Shown in pieces: positions 22,681-35,175 of a DNA stretch of 64,000 bases. Source of the DNA: Scleromitrula shiraiana (Eukaryota; Ascomycota; Leotiomycetes; Helotiales; Sclerotiniaceae). The notes under the pieces were generated by a model, which saw only the letters and a list, made by a program, of their open reading frames with translations, ran no database searches and was not told the origin of the DNA. The position numbers and the translations under genes are program-made. Every line of letters starts with the position of its first letter. Within the stretch, counting starts at the first letter, position 1. The stretch is from NCBI GenBank assembly GCA_028455995.1, contig JABELC010000003.1:1674001-1738000 (forward strand), given 5' to 3'.

Positions 22681-24796
22681 ATGCCTCCTATGCCGGGTCA
22701 GAAAGGTACGGGTAAGAAAGGTAGAGATGGAAGACAATCGCGCAGTCGAAATACGACTCCAAATTTAATAGGTACCAGTAGCTCTGCTGCTCATATCGAT
22801 GCTGGAAGGACTCCGTATACACAAATCCCAATCAATGCGCTGCGGACGAACTTAGGGGAAGAAATCGTCGAACAAAATGGATCTTCGATACCGAATTCTA
22901 GAGATATAGATATCCTTTACAGAAAAATGGAGAGTATCGCCACAATTGTGGAGGAACGAAGTGCTGCTTGCGACAAAGGTATGCGAGTATTGGCTCAGTC
23001 AAGGAAGGAACGGAACGAAGAACTCGAAATTGAAAAGAGAGAAGACGAACAAAAAGAAAGACTGAAGAGAGATGTTGCAGATGAGGAGGAGCGTGGAAGA
23101 CACAAGATTCCAAAGATCAAAAAGAGAAAGGATGCTAGCAGTGTCAGAGAAGAAAGGCCCCTAACTCATGGTGCGCATGGTTTGGCACCTCAAGATGGTA
23201 ATGGTATGCTTCTTGCATTCACTGCCTAATCAGACCTCTATCCCGAAAAGAAATCTCAATGACATCAGAGTCTCCCTTGCTAATTCACTTCCAGAGCTTG
23301 CCGTTCCACATAAACATTCACGAAAATTATCCAAGGACAGAGATAGAGATAGGGATAGGGATTCCGCCAGCTCTTCATTATCACCTATTGCTCCAGGAAC
23401 ACCTGTAGCCGGGATGGATACAAATGGAAAGTTTGACAAAACCGGCGACGATGAAGAAGAATCTAGCTCTGATGAACATCAACCTCCACCGGCACCAAAG
23501 ATTCCTACCCTCCAAACGTTTGGAGAGGATCCGTCGACCTTTCCTGACCCAACTGTTTACGAGATTAGAGAGGTTTCTCCTAGTATGACCGAAGATGAGA
23601 AGAAGGAAATATACTCTGTTGCTGTATATCCAAAGAATGATTTAAAGGATCTCATCGCCGGAACCCCTCCAGATAAAGATTTTAGTAATGCAAAACCTAC
23701 GAACCAGGTACAAGCCAACACCTTTGCGACCTATCTCGAGCCATATTTTCGATCATTTACAGAAGAAGATCTCGCATTCCTTCGTGAACGCGGAGATCGT
23801 GTTAACCCATTTATCATTCCTCGTCGTGGTAAGAAACATTATACTGAGATATGGGCTGAGGACGACGGAACTATGTCTGTCGACACACCACAACAAGGAC
23901 GAGAAAAATTGCCTGCAAACCAGGCCCGTGGTAGCATTGATGATTTGGATGATTCCATTGCAGAGACGGATCAGGTTTCTGCTGGCCCACTCTTGTCACG
24001 ACTACTGGCTACTCTTCGGCCAGAACATCGCGCAGCACCATCTGAGGAGAAGCCTGCGATCAATGGCATGACAAACGGCGATTCTAGTATTAATGGAGAA
24101 ATGAACGGGGATTTTGGAGAGCCAAGCCAATCTCTTAGTGACGCCCCAGCGCCCTTGCCTCCAGCAACCTTTATGGTCGACTCCACATCCGAACCATGGA
24201 AGAAGGCCAACCACCCAAAACTTGATCATGCTCAAGTGGATGAGAGAATTAAACAAGAGCTCCGCCATATTGGTTTTCTCCCTCCAGATGCTGAGCCCGA
24301 CTACGATGCTCACTATGATGATGAGATAGCTGCACGTCTTCGGTTCCTCCAAACTAGACTCAAGGAACAATCAATTGTTAATGGCGCTCGTAAAGCCAGG
24401 CTACAAGATCTCACGAAAGAATGCATGGCTCGTCAGGAATATCAAAATATTCTTGAAGATCTTGATGGACAAGTACAATCGGCCTACACCAAACGTTCTC
24501 GAAACATTGGTAAGACCAAAAAGAGCAAGAAGAATGCAGGTGGTGTTGGAAGTTATGCTTTAGGAGCAAATAACACAGGAACCGCTAGACCAGGTATTGG
24601 AGATGTTACAAAGTCATTAATGGAGAAGCGAAAGAAATGGATGGATATAATAGGAGCGGTCGTTGAAGACGATAAAAAGGCAGGGAAGGTTCCTAGGTCA
24701 AAGGATGAGGGCAGTTCGATCTTCAAACCGGAGATCATGGCGGAATTTATCAGAAAGGAAAAAGAAGCCTGGGATGAAGATGATGATGAAGAATAA
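22681..24796 (+). CDS. NGG1: SAGA/ADA histone acetyltransferase complex subunit Ada3/Ngg1
   Basis: Best model is 22681-23203 joined to 23271-24796 (682 residues); a donor six bases earlier (23198) is equally in phase. Exon 1 encodes a basic N-terminus and a coiled-coil-like charged segment ending RPLTHGAHGLAPQDG, typical of fungal Ngg1. Exon 2 has DRDRDRDRD, EHQPPPAPKIPTLQTFG, YEIREVSPSMTEDEKKEIY, FSNAKPTNQVQANTF and, near the C-terminus, the Ada3 domain (RLRFLQTRLKEQSIVNGARK) with an acidic tail. Known role: Ngg1 links Gcn5 and Ada2 into the HAT module that acetylates histone H3 in the nucleus. The single intron is poorly defined because the nearest CAG acceptor (23233) is out of phase. Confidence 0.9.
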
Positions 24797-25527
24797 GAAT
24801 AATCTTGTAAGATACTATTAATGATTGGTTGTGGGGATTGGGACATTGGCTTGGAGTTTCTAGTGGCAGGAATCTGGCTGGATAGCCGACATAGGGAGGG
24901 AATTTTAAATGGATAGCGAGGTGGGATTGCTTTAGATTTAAGCTATTCTGAATATCGCATATAGTGTGTTTCTTACTCCATCCATCACTCTTTGAAGTTG
25001 ATAATCAATATCTGCAATCAACATCATCGTCTTCTTTAGAGGCCACACGTATGAATCTAGAAGAATATATGCATGAGCTTCATTCATCATAAGTACATAG
25101 GTATACGAACAACCAAAAGATGCCGAATTAACATTACTATCTGCCTAAGTAGGTACTGCCTACATGCTACATAGTATTTACCACCAAATGCCAACTACAT
25201 AGCAAATTGGAAGTTGAGCAAACAATTAAGATTGCCTCGCAAAATTTAGATGAATAACAAACAAATCAAATCAAATCAGGAAAGAAAACTCAACATCTTT
25301 CCTTTTTCTTCACTTCTTTCCATATAGATCTCATTTCTGCTTACCCTCAAAGTTTTCTTTCAAAAACAAACAAACCTCGCCCAAATTCATTTCACATTGT
25401 TTGACTTTCTATGCGAATTCACTCGCTCCTTTTTATTCTGCAAACCTCCTATTAACCACAGATCTCTAATTGAAAGATACCTAAACGCACCAGTCTCCAT
25501 TCCCTATCCTTCTTCCATGCATCCGAA
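24797..25527. other. Intergenic between NGG1 and an unrecognised gene
   Basis: About 730 bases. Holds the NGG1 3' region and, from about 25230, pyrimidine-rich stretches (TTTCCTTTTTCTTCACTTC near 25300) like fungal promoters. No gene supported. Confidence 0.6.
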
Positions 25528-26911
25528 ATGGAACCCTACAAATCCCAGCAAAAGCTCATATCAACCAAAGCAATCGAGCGAGGCATTCCAGCTGCAGATA
25601 TCATCGCGTTTTTTCAACAACAGTTAGATGAGGTTTATAGAAGTTCTCCCACGGCTGATGGTGGGTGGGCATTGATGAAGGCGGAGGAGAAAGTTTGGAA
25701 TCGATTCTGTAGGTTGGGTGTGGGTTGGAGTTGGAGTCGGATGGGGAGATTGCTGGTACTGATGCTGATACTGAGTAGTCCCGAATGATATTTTTCCGGG
25801 TTATTGGAATTCAAATAACTCTGTTGGTCAGAGTAATCATTCTCAGATGTCTGATTTGGGGCTGGGTAGGTTCTTCTTCTTGAACTGGGTTGGCTTGGGG
25901 TTTTGACACTGATAACGCTGTACAGATCAATACATTCATCCCCCAAATATCCCAAGCAGAGATGGGGAATCGTTCGACAACATTCCCATTTATGTCGAGA
26001 GAGTGTATTCTTCAGAGACCGGCTTTGCTACTAGAAGTTTGGACCATTCCAACCTATCTAAGGTAAAGTTGAAGCCTGGAGAGCAGATTGAAGCTCTCAA
26101 AACGAGGATTAATAATCCTCTACCACCCAAACCAAAGTTGTATGCTTCATCGAAGACCTCAAAGGCTTATCTGCCATCAAACCCATCCCGTGGATTATCT
26201 AAAATTGAGGAAACATTATACACTACTACAACTAGAAGATATTCCCCTGTAGAGGTTAAAGCTCTATATAGAGATAGACTCAAATATGTCAAGGAAAGAT
26301 ATCCGCGGGAAGGTTTGGACTGGCAGGAATGGCTGGCGGGGAATAAGGTTTGGCATAGAAGTAAGTACTTCTTTTTTCATTGCGTTATTATAAATGTTGT
26401 GACTAATAGAATTCTAGTCACACTGAGTGGATCTTTTCCTCATCAAGAACCTCCCAGGTTATATTCTCTTCTTTCTTTCGATGTTGACCCGCCACTTAGC
26501 AGTAAACCATCATCCAGATCTACACTCCAGCCGAAATCTATCAATGGGAGGCTTGATTCCTATAGAGCTAGATCTATATCTCCAATCAGATCACGAAGTA
26601 CTCATGTGGAAGGCGCTACATCTAGACTTAGATCTAGATCTCCACTCTGCCCAAGAATTGCTGATGTAGAATACAGATCTAGCAATATATCTCGGTCTCA
26701 ATTGAAGACCGAATCTTCAATTGAACCAAAGCCCTTTAATAAAGGAAACGGTAACACCGCCAATGTACAGTACATGATCAAAGAAGCCGAATCAATGGGA
26801 GTTCGGAAAAAATTCTTCATATGCCTGGAGGAAGCCCGATTTTGGGCAAAAAAATATCATCCTGACTGTGAGAAGACTTATCACCAGGTAAGCCGTTTGA
26901 ACTTTGCCTAA
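25528..26911 (+). CDS. Unrecognised protein with Arg/Ser-rich segment
   Basis: Model: exons 25528-25708, 25926-26360 and 26418-26911 (introns 217 and 57 nt) give 369 residues. Both junctions keep phase, and intron 2 has a GACTAAT branch and GTAAGT donor. I do not recognise the family. Visible: N-terminal helix-like MEPYKSQQKLISTKAIERG, a Pro-rich PLPPKPK, a charged block YSPVEVKALYRDRLKYVKER, then an Arg/Ser region (RARSISPIRSRS, RLRSRSPLCPR) like splicing-linked low-complexity domains, and a C-terminal charged/aromatic stretch with KKFFICLEEARFWAKKYHPD. The reading may continue past 26888: GTAAGC follows CACCAG and a TAG acceptor at 27014 restores the same frame, so this and the next gene could be one. 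Confidence 0.55.
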
Positions 26912-27104
26912 AAATGCGATAAGTCATAGAAAGATAGATATTCAAGATCAAAACCGATGCTAATCTTGTATTATGGTGGCTTGCTGATAAACTTACTTGG
27001 CAAATAATCTGTAGGAATATATTTCTATTTACTATTTATTGAATCTTATTAACAATATATATAGTCAAAGGACGACTCTTCCCTTCCAAGCAAATAAATC
27101 TAAT

Positions 27105-27865
27105 ATGACGAATAAGCACCCGCACCCGCACCAACATAAATCCAGGGCTCCTATTAGCAATGGAGCGTCTGCTCCTAAGAAAATAGAAGTGGTTGGTATT
27201 CCTGTCGATACCGCTGTCGATTGGGAATTTCTCACTGACACCCTATTGGGCATCTCTGATGGCTCATTTATGGTTGCTCAAAAGGAATTAGAAGCTGATA
27301 TAAATTGTAAGTTGCAGAAAACAATATAGAAGCATATTCTTTTGATATCTAACCGTTGTAGATAAACTCGACAATCGCGGTTTCAATATTGAACCTTGGT
27401 TTCCAAAGAGTGATGCATCGTTTCAACTAACCCAAGACTTCCTCCTGGCGTGGAAAAATAAATTGGTTAATGCGAGAAACATGATCAAGCTTGGTCACTT
27501 TTGGGTTGGATATAAGAAAAGGAGGTTTGGAGGAGGAGGAGGAGGAGGAGGAGGAGAGGCTATGGTGAGTTTTGGCTTGATATCCCCTTGGCTCATATCT
27601 CGATCACAAGCTAGACTAAATAATTTATTTTGCTTCCAACCAACCAGCTTCACACATCAAAAGTAAGTCAGCTAACCCCAGGAATTAGGTCGACAATGAG
27701 CCTCAACCCCTAATAAAAGTCAACGGCAATTCCATTCCTTGCCCCCAAAAGTTCGATCTCCTACTAGTGTGCGATTTCTTCTCCCGAGAAATTCAAATAG
27801 ACTCGATCAATATATTCAAAAACAACTTGAACTCGGCGGGAATATGTGTTTTGAGGCTAGGGTGA
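27105..27865 (+). CDS. Unrecognised protein, 193 residues
   Basis: Exons 27105-27306, 27362-27564 and 27689-27865 join in phase. Intron 1 (55 nt) has a TCTAAC branch and TAG acceptor; intron 2 (124 nt) has a GTGAGT donor and a GCTAACCCC branch. Visible: His/Pro-rich N-terminus, a segment IEVVGIPVDTAVDWEFLTD, a Gly run encoded by a (GGA)n microsatellite, and a C-terminal part with FDLLLVCDFFSREIQ. A different frame over exon 3 stays open to 28155 and contains an Ala-Asp repeat and FLEAWAAKCVDCLVG, so either an extra splice or a frameshift could give a longer product. Family unknown. Confidence 0.45.
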
Positions 27866-27927
27866 ATACTATATATCTTTATTCTCGGGATAATAATAAT
27901 AATAATTTGATTCAAGCTGGGAATCAT

Positions 27928-27968
27928 GATGCTGATGCTGATGCTGATGCTGATGCTGATGCTGATGC
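27928..27968. repeat. GATGCT hexanucleotide repeat
   Basis: Seven near-perfect copies of GATGCT. In one frame it encodes Asp-Ala repeats inside the alternative open frame that overlaps the preceding gene's 3' end. Confidence 0.85.
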
Positions 27969-28372
27969 TAGGCGTTGTGGAAACTTGAAGATAGATGGGT
28001 TTTTGGAGGCTTGGGCTGCGAAGTGCGTGGATTGTTTGGTAGGGTTGGATACGTTTTGGAGGATTTGGTTAGATGTTAGGGGGGGTGGGGGTGGGGGTAT
28101 GGGGTTTGAGATGGATGTGGATGTTTTGATTAAGAAAGAGGGGGGTTATTATTGATTTGGGTGTGGGTGGGTGAATGATGGTTTTGATTGATGATCTTTG
28201 TTTGATTCTTTTTTTTTTTTTTTTTCGATTTTTCGCTTCCTTCCCCCTTTTTCCTTTCCCTTTTTTCTTACATGTAGCTTTTTGCTCTCTTGTTGTTTCC
28301 TTTTTTCCTTACATTTTGTTAAACACTCCTTTCGCGTTCGGTTATATCCTTTTTTTTGGTTTGGTTTGGTGG

Positions 28373-28453
28373 CTAAAGAAGGCCGACTATATAGAAGTGG
28401 TTTCGGCCTTGTGGCCTGAGGCCATACTTGTATAGAACTTTAGAACTATAATA
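28373..28453 (-). repeat. Terminal repeat (3' LTR remnant) of the gypsy element
   Basis: Retains normal composition with a GGCCTTGTGGCCTGAGGCC core able to form a hairpin. Pairs with 35095-35175; all differences are C/T or G/A. The outer end has decayed (ACTATAATA where the partner has ACCGTGACA). Confidence 0.75.
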
Positions 28454-31439
28454 GTTACTACTTTTAAACTGCGTACCCCGGTCAATTAGAGGCAGGCAAA
28501 CAAAATGGCGGCGCCTTAAAAACTAGGCTAAAATAAAATAATCTTTATATAAAAAAAAGAAACTAAATAAAAGTAAATATTAATATTATCTTTATAATAA
28601 TATTATATTATTATTATATGTTTTTATACACTTTTATACACTTTTTTATATCTTTATATACTTTTATGCACCTTTATATACTTTAATTTAATTTAATATA
28701 ATTCAATCTAATACAATTTATATATTATATTTTATCATAAAACTTCATTTATAAAATAAATATTTTTAATGTTTTTTAATTATATTTATTAAATAAAAAA
28801 AATTATATTCTATATTTAATCTTATATAATATCTATATCAATTCAAAACTAAATTATTTATTAAACACAAATTTTTATAATAGTCTAAAATTAAATAATT
28901 ATATACATCTTCCATTTTAATTTTTAAAGATTTTTATTTTATAAATTAAGCTAGTTTATATTTCAATATATTTTTAGATTATTTATAGAAATTATATAGT
29001 TGGCTTTTATATTTTTATATACAATCTTTTTAAATAAATATTAGATTATAATTTCTTTATTAAACTTTAAAAAAGTATATTTTATTTTTTAGCTTTTTGA
29101 TATTCAATATTTTTTTGAATTTTTATTTAATATAATTATTTATTATATTATCTTTTTTTAAAAAAATATTATTATCTTTATATTTAAAATTAAAAGATTT
29201 ATTAATAATGAATTATTCAAAGAAAAAATTTATTAGAATTAGTATAAAAAGTGATATATAGAAAACTGGAAATATTTGGGACTTTTTTGGTAGTTTTAAT
29301 CAATATGTATTAGAGTAAATTATTAATATTTTATATAAATGATATTTATTATTAAGTTTAATTATTAGATAAATAGTTTGGATGTTTTTTATATTTAAAA
29401 AAATTATATCTTTTATTTTATATTTTAGATAATTAATTTTTTGATAATTAATATATTCAAATTAAGTTTTATATATTGATATTAAAAATTCTTATAGAAA
29501 ATTAATAATTTTTTAAAAATATATTATTAATATATTTGTGAATAAATATTCTTTTTTTTGTGTTGTAAATATTAGTTATAAAAAAGAGAAAGGTTTTATT
29601 TTTAATTTAGAATTGAATTTATAATTCGTAAAAAATGGTAATATTAAAATTGATTTGGATATAGTGTTATTTAAAATGAATTTGGTTAATAGTAATTAAT
29701 CAATTTAATTATTTTGTAAGAAAGTGATAAAATTATATAAATATGTTTTTATTATTTAATTTGAATTTTTTGATTAGTTATTTGTTTATAAATGGAATGT
29801 AGAACTAAATAATAGAGTTATATTTAATTATTTGTATAATTGTTTTTAAAATGTTAATATAAATTGAATTTTTTAATTGTTTATTATAATATTGAGAATA
29901 TTATATAGATTCTAAATTTAAAAAATAAAAATATTTATTAAATTCATAATATTTAAAAAAATGATAAAAACAAAATAATATATTTTAATTAAGCGATTGA
30001 TGATTATTAGAATATATTTATATGATGTGTTATAATATTAATATTTTGGTAAAGGTGTAATATAATTAATAGTGATATTTGATTAAGCGTGATAAGGTAT
30101 TTTTAAAGAATATAATAAATTTTAGAGGGTTAAATGTAAAGTTTTTAAATGTAAATAGATATAATAATTCTTTATAAAATATGTAATATTTTATATTAAG
30201 CTTTTTTAAATATATAAACATTAAATTATTTCGATATATTTTATATGATTTGGATAGTCTATTAATAAAGTGAAGTGGTTATAATGAAAGATTTGTATTA
30301 TTATTTTTTTATTTAAAAAGATAAATAGTCGTTTTTTATAATAAATTCTTTCTTTTTATATAAAATAAATTGTAAATAGGATTAATTATAGATATTTAAA
30401 TAATTTTTAAGGCTATATTTGTAATTTTTTTGATTAAATTATTTAAATCATATATATAATGATATTTAATCATTTATATACTTTATTAATGATTATATTG
30501 ATTAGGGTTTTAATATTTAAGGTAAATTTTCTAAAATAATCTTTAATTATATTTAGATTAAATAAGTTCAAAATGTATAAATTCATTTTATCGAGTTATA
30601 ATAAAACTTGTTAATGTTAATTTATATAATCATCGTTTATATTTTTAAAAATTGACTTTTTTTTAAGGGGCTAGCTTAATATATTTGGTTTAATTATTTT
30701 TATATTAAATTAATAATAAATGCGAAAATTAAATTTATTTAAAAATTTGGTCTATTATGTTTAATGAGTATTGAATTGTTTTATAATTATGAAATATTAA
30801 AGATTTTTATAGTTTAATAAGATATTGAAATTATCTATCTTTTTTAATTTTAGTCTTTATTTCTCGAATGCTTTTATTATAGTTAATAGTTTTTTATTAT
30901 AAATATTGTAATTACATTTCTATAAAAAGTGTTTAAATAAGAAGTAGGTTATTGAATATTATTCGCTATTAAATTGCTTTTATAATAATATGCCTTTAAA
31001 AACCTAATCAAAAATATCAATCTCTATAATTGTTTTAAAATCTAAACTATAATATTTAAATATTGGAGTAAAAATAAATAATATTTTTAGTTTTTTAAAT
31101 GCTTTTTAGTAAATTAAAGATTAATGCTAAAAGACGTTTTTTCATGATAAATTTATTAGTGAATTTATCACTCTAGAATATTTTTTAATAAATTATCAAT
31201 AAAAATTTGCAAATTTAAAAAAGTTTTACAATTTCCTTAATCAAATTAAAGTTTTTTAATTAACGATAACCTTAATTTTATTCAAATTTATAAAGATCTC
31301 ATTGCTAAATATGATTAACTTTAAATATTTTATTTTTATTATATTAAATTTATATTTATTAATATTAAGATAAAAGTTTGTTTTGTAAAGTTTTTTTAAA
31401 ATCTTTTGTATATAGTTTTTATAATTGTATTTATTTATA

Positions 31440-31780
31440 AAAAAAATTAGGATATTGTTAAAATAGATAAAAGCAATGATATTAAAAAGGTTAAAAAAAA
31501 AATTATTAATAAAGGCTTGAAAATAAATTGGAGCATTGTATAAATCAAAAAAAATAATTATATATTTATATAATCTATATTGAATAATAAATATAGTTTT
31601 TTATTTATTTTTTTTTTTAAATAAATTTTATTAAAAACTATAAATATATTAAATTTTATAAAGACTTTTATTTTATTTAATCGCTTAAATATATCTTTTA
31701 TTAAAAGAATTAGAAAATGATTTTTAATTATATTTTTATTAAAACCACGATAGTCGATATATATTTATACATTTTTTTTG
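31440..31780 (-). pseudogene. Ty3/gypsy reverse transcriptase fossil
   Basis: Reading the minus strand from about 31770 gives YIDYRGFNKNIIKNH, aligning with the gypsy box C-V-D-Y-R-x-L-N-x-x-T-I-K-N, then LILLI and FIKFNIFIVFNKI (gypsy: F-[ST]-K-L-D-L-x-x-A-Y-x-x-I). After a frame change comes NAPIYFQAFINNFF (gypsy: NAPATFQ..IN) and FIYFNNILIF at the catalytic YLDD site, where both Asp have become Asn. Order, spacing and RIP-type changes make the assignment firm, though stops and one frame change remove any function. Confidence 0.88.
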
Positions 31781-34700
31781 GGCTTTTTTGTTAAAAGTAT
31801 TAATATTGTTATAAATAATGTAAATTTTTTAATAAATCTTTTTTTTATATTATTATTAATATATTTATAAATAACTTTATGCTCCTTAATTATAAAAAGA
31901 TGATTTTTATTATAGAAAGATTTAAAATTAAATTTTAGATTAATATTGGCGTTTATGGTGGTATATTTAAGTAAAACGTTTATTAGCTTTTTAGAAAAAA
32001 TATTAGCGAGATTCTAGTATTTTAATAATAATTTAAATAAAATATATACTTTATTATAATCTAATTTATTTTTCATATATTTATTAATATCTTTATCTAA
32101 AATCTTATTTAAATTGAGGGTTTAGAAATAATCATCTAAAAACTTATACAATTTAGGGTTTAATTGAGTTTTAGTATTTTTATAAAAGATAATATTTTTT
32201 TAAAATATTTTAATATAGATTTGCAGTAACAGTTTTTTAGTTTATATAAGCATTATTTAATAGGTGATTTAATATGGACTATTTTGCTTAGATATCCCTT
32301 TATTAATAATAAAATGTTATTAAAAAAGCTAATAAAATATGTATTTTAATTGGTTTATTAGAAGTAATCGTTTTCTTAAAAGTAGAGATGATGAACGATT
32401 TATTCATAATACTTCGTAAAAAGCGGGGTATTATTGCATATTGTTAGTTAACTATGATTTTGATAGGTTTAGATTATAATAAATGGATTATAAATTTATT
32501 TTTATTAGAACTTTTTATAATATTAATTTTAAGGACTGAATTATTATTTTTATTTTTATTATTTAAATTTTTATTATTTGAAATCTTGTTATTTAAATTT
32601 AAATCCTTAAATATACTATTTTTTATTTTTAATAATAAATAAAGAAAATTTTTATTTATAATATTTTTTATTATAAATATAAATTTAATTATAATCATTT
32701 TAATATTAAAAACTATATTAATTTTATATAAATAAAATAAAGCTATTAAAATTTAAAAAAAAAGGATTAGGGTTTTTTTTGAAACCCTTAATATATATAA
32801 TAACAAAATAGAAAATAAATAATATTGCAAATATAAAAAAAAGTTAAATATTAAGTTATTATTAGTATAATATATATATAGATTATATAATTATAACTAT
32901 AATATATTTAAAATAATATTAATATTAAATTTTATAAAAAAAAATAAAATAAATTTAAAATAAAATTTTTCAGATATTTTAATAATAAAATAAGCAATAA
33001 TAATTTAAATTATATTTTTGAAAAAAGATTTTTTATTATTATTTAACAAAAGATACTAAAGCTTAAAAAAATCAAAAATATATTAATTATTATAATATAT
33101 GATTAAAATATTAATAAAGATTTTTATAAAGTATCTAAAATTAAAAAAAAAATATATTATATATAATTTTGATTTGATTCTATAAAACTATAAAATAATA
33201 AATTAAATAAACTATTTAATAACAAAACACTATATATAAAAAATTTTAAAATATTTAGTTTTAAATTTGAAATATTTTTTAAATTATTTACAAAATAAGT
33301 TAATATATTTGAATTAAATAAAAACTCTTAATGTCGATTTATATTGAAAATGCTTTTTTCCCTATTTTCTCGATTTTTTTTAGGATATAATTTGTAGATA
33401 AAGTTGATATTGCGGTAAATAGAGTAAATATTTGATAAAAATTGAGGGGAACGATATTATTCATCTAATAATACCCAAATTAATATTTTCCATAATTTTG
33501 CTCAAACCCAAAATCATTATTTTGATTATAAATAATAATACTAAATATATTATATAAATACTTTAGATTAGCTTAATTAATCTTGTAATTTTTATTAATA
33601 ATCTTAATTAAATATTTTTTTATATAATAATTATCTCCATTATAATATATATATTTACCTTTAATATAGCAATATAGTTTTTTTTTTTTTATAAATTTAA
33701 TTTAAAAAAGATCCATTAAATTATTATAGCCTTGACTTATTATTAAAATCCCAAAAATTTATTTAAAAAAAATTGCATTAATAGTTTTAAAATATAAAAT
33801 AAATTTATTTTTCCATATAAAAATGAGTTCATTTTTTCAAAGTTTATTAAAAAAAACCATCTATTCTTTTAAATTATCATTCATTAAAATAAAGACATTA
33901 TTTCGAAAAACATCCTTTAAATTATTATTAACTTTCCCTTTAAGCAAATTAACTTTAATATTATTATTATAATCAAATTTAATAATATAAAAAATAAATT
34001 TAATATAAAAATCTAATTAAATTAAGTTACCCATAATTAATTTATACAATTTAATAAAGATAATTTATTAATTATTTATAATATTAAAAAATATAGAAAA
34101 AACTTTAAATATCATAATCACTATTTATTAAAACTATTAAATAAAGTTAATAAAATATTTATAAATAATTTACCAAATGAATTAAGAGAGAATAAACGTT
34201 ATACCATTAAAAAAAAAGATTATATAAAAGATTTTAATTACTTTAAAATAAAAATAAAAAATATCAATAATAAATTTAAAATGGAAAGAATTACAAAAAA
34301 TTTTTTACATAATAAATTTAATATCTTTATCTTTCTTATCATCAAAAAACCTTTCCAAATCTAAAATTAAAAAAAAAATATTATAAAAACCTAAAATAGA
34401 TTAAAAAGCCATATTAAGGCTTTATCAGACCTTAACAAGTTCATTATTTAACTTTTAATTGTTCTTTTATAAAACTATAAATTATTAATTAGTCTCAAAA
34501 TAAATTATATCTTAACTATAGAGAATAACGAAAAGAATATTAAAAAAAAATTACTTATCATCACCAATAATAACAAAAACCTCAAAAACCTCCTAATAAT
34601 AAAACCTTTTAATATCAAAAAACTAAAATGTTTTTTCAAAACCATATAAAATAATTATCGCTTTTAGAAATTGCTTTTTATTAAAAATAGTTGGTAAGCC

Positions 34701-35094
34701 GCTAACATCATACAAATTATACATAATGATAACAACAAGGATAAAGAAACAAAGAAACAAATTTAATATTTAAATATAAAAAATGGGCTATAAAAAATAA
34801 ACTATAAAAGCTATTCATAAATAAATATTTTATAAAATAAAAAATACAAACAAATAAAGAAAAAAAAATTTTTTAATTTAAAATTATACTCGGTTATATA
34901 AATAAACAAATAAATAAAAAATAGATTTTTGCAACTTCAATATATTAAAAAACGTAGAAATTAAATAATCAAAAAGATTAAAATAATTATGAAAATCGTA
35001 TACTTAAAACAAAAAAAGTTTTATATAAAAAAAAATAAATCAAATTATTAAAGTAATAAAATTGTTGATTTATAAAGAACTAAGTCTAAACTAG

Positions 35095-35175
35095 TTAAAG
35101 AAAGCCGACTATATAGAAATGGTTTCGGCCTTGTGGCCTGAGGCCACACTTGTGCAGAATCTTAGAACCGTGACA
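35095..35175 (-). repeat. Terminal repeat (5' LTR remnant) of the gypsy element
   Basis: On the minus strand begins TGTCACGGTTCTAAGATTCT and keeps the GGCC-rich hairpin core. It is the better preserved copy and defines the junction with the neighbouring copia fragment. Confidence 0.75.

Larger units (their letters stand above)
28370..35175 (-). mobile_element. RIP-degraded Ty3/gypsy retrotransposon, about 6.8 kb
   Basis: Two related copies of about 80 bp in the same orientation bound this AT-collapsed interval: 28373-28453 and 35095-35175. On the minus strand the right copy starts TGTCACGGTTCTAAG, a usual fungal gypsy LTR start. The two copies differ at about a dozen positions, all transitions. 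The interior on the minus strand reads as gypsy polymerase: the reverse transcriptase remnant lies at 31440-31780. About 2.9 kb on the left of it (30.5-28.4 kb) has room for RNase H and integrase, and about 3.3 kb on the right for gag and protease. No target-site duplication is visible. Inactive. Confidence 0.8.

Noticed and set aside
23688..24370. Several overlapping frames inside NGG1 on both strands
   Set aside because: Shadows of the NGG1 coding frame.
32454..32698. Short open frames on both strands in the AT block
   Set aside because: Ile/Leu/Asn/Lys-only products expected from A+T-rich DNA; the region lies inside the fossil gypsy element.
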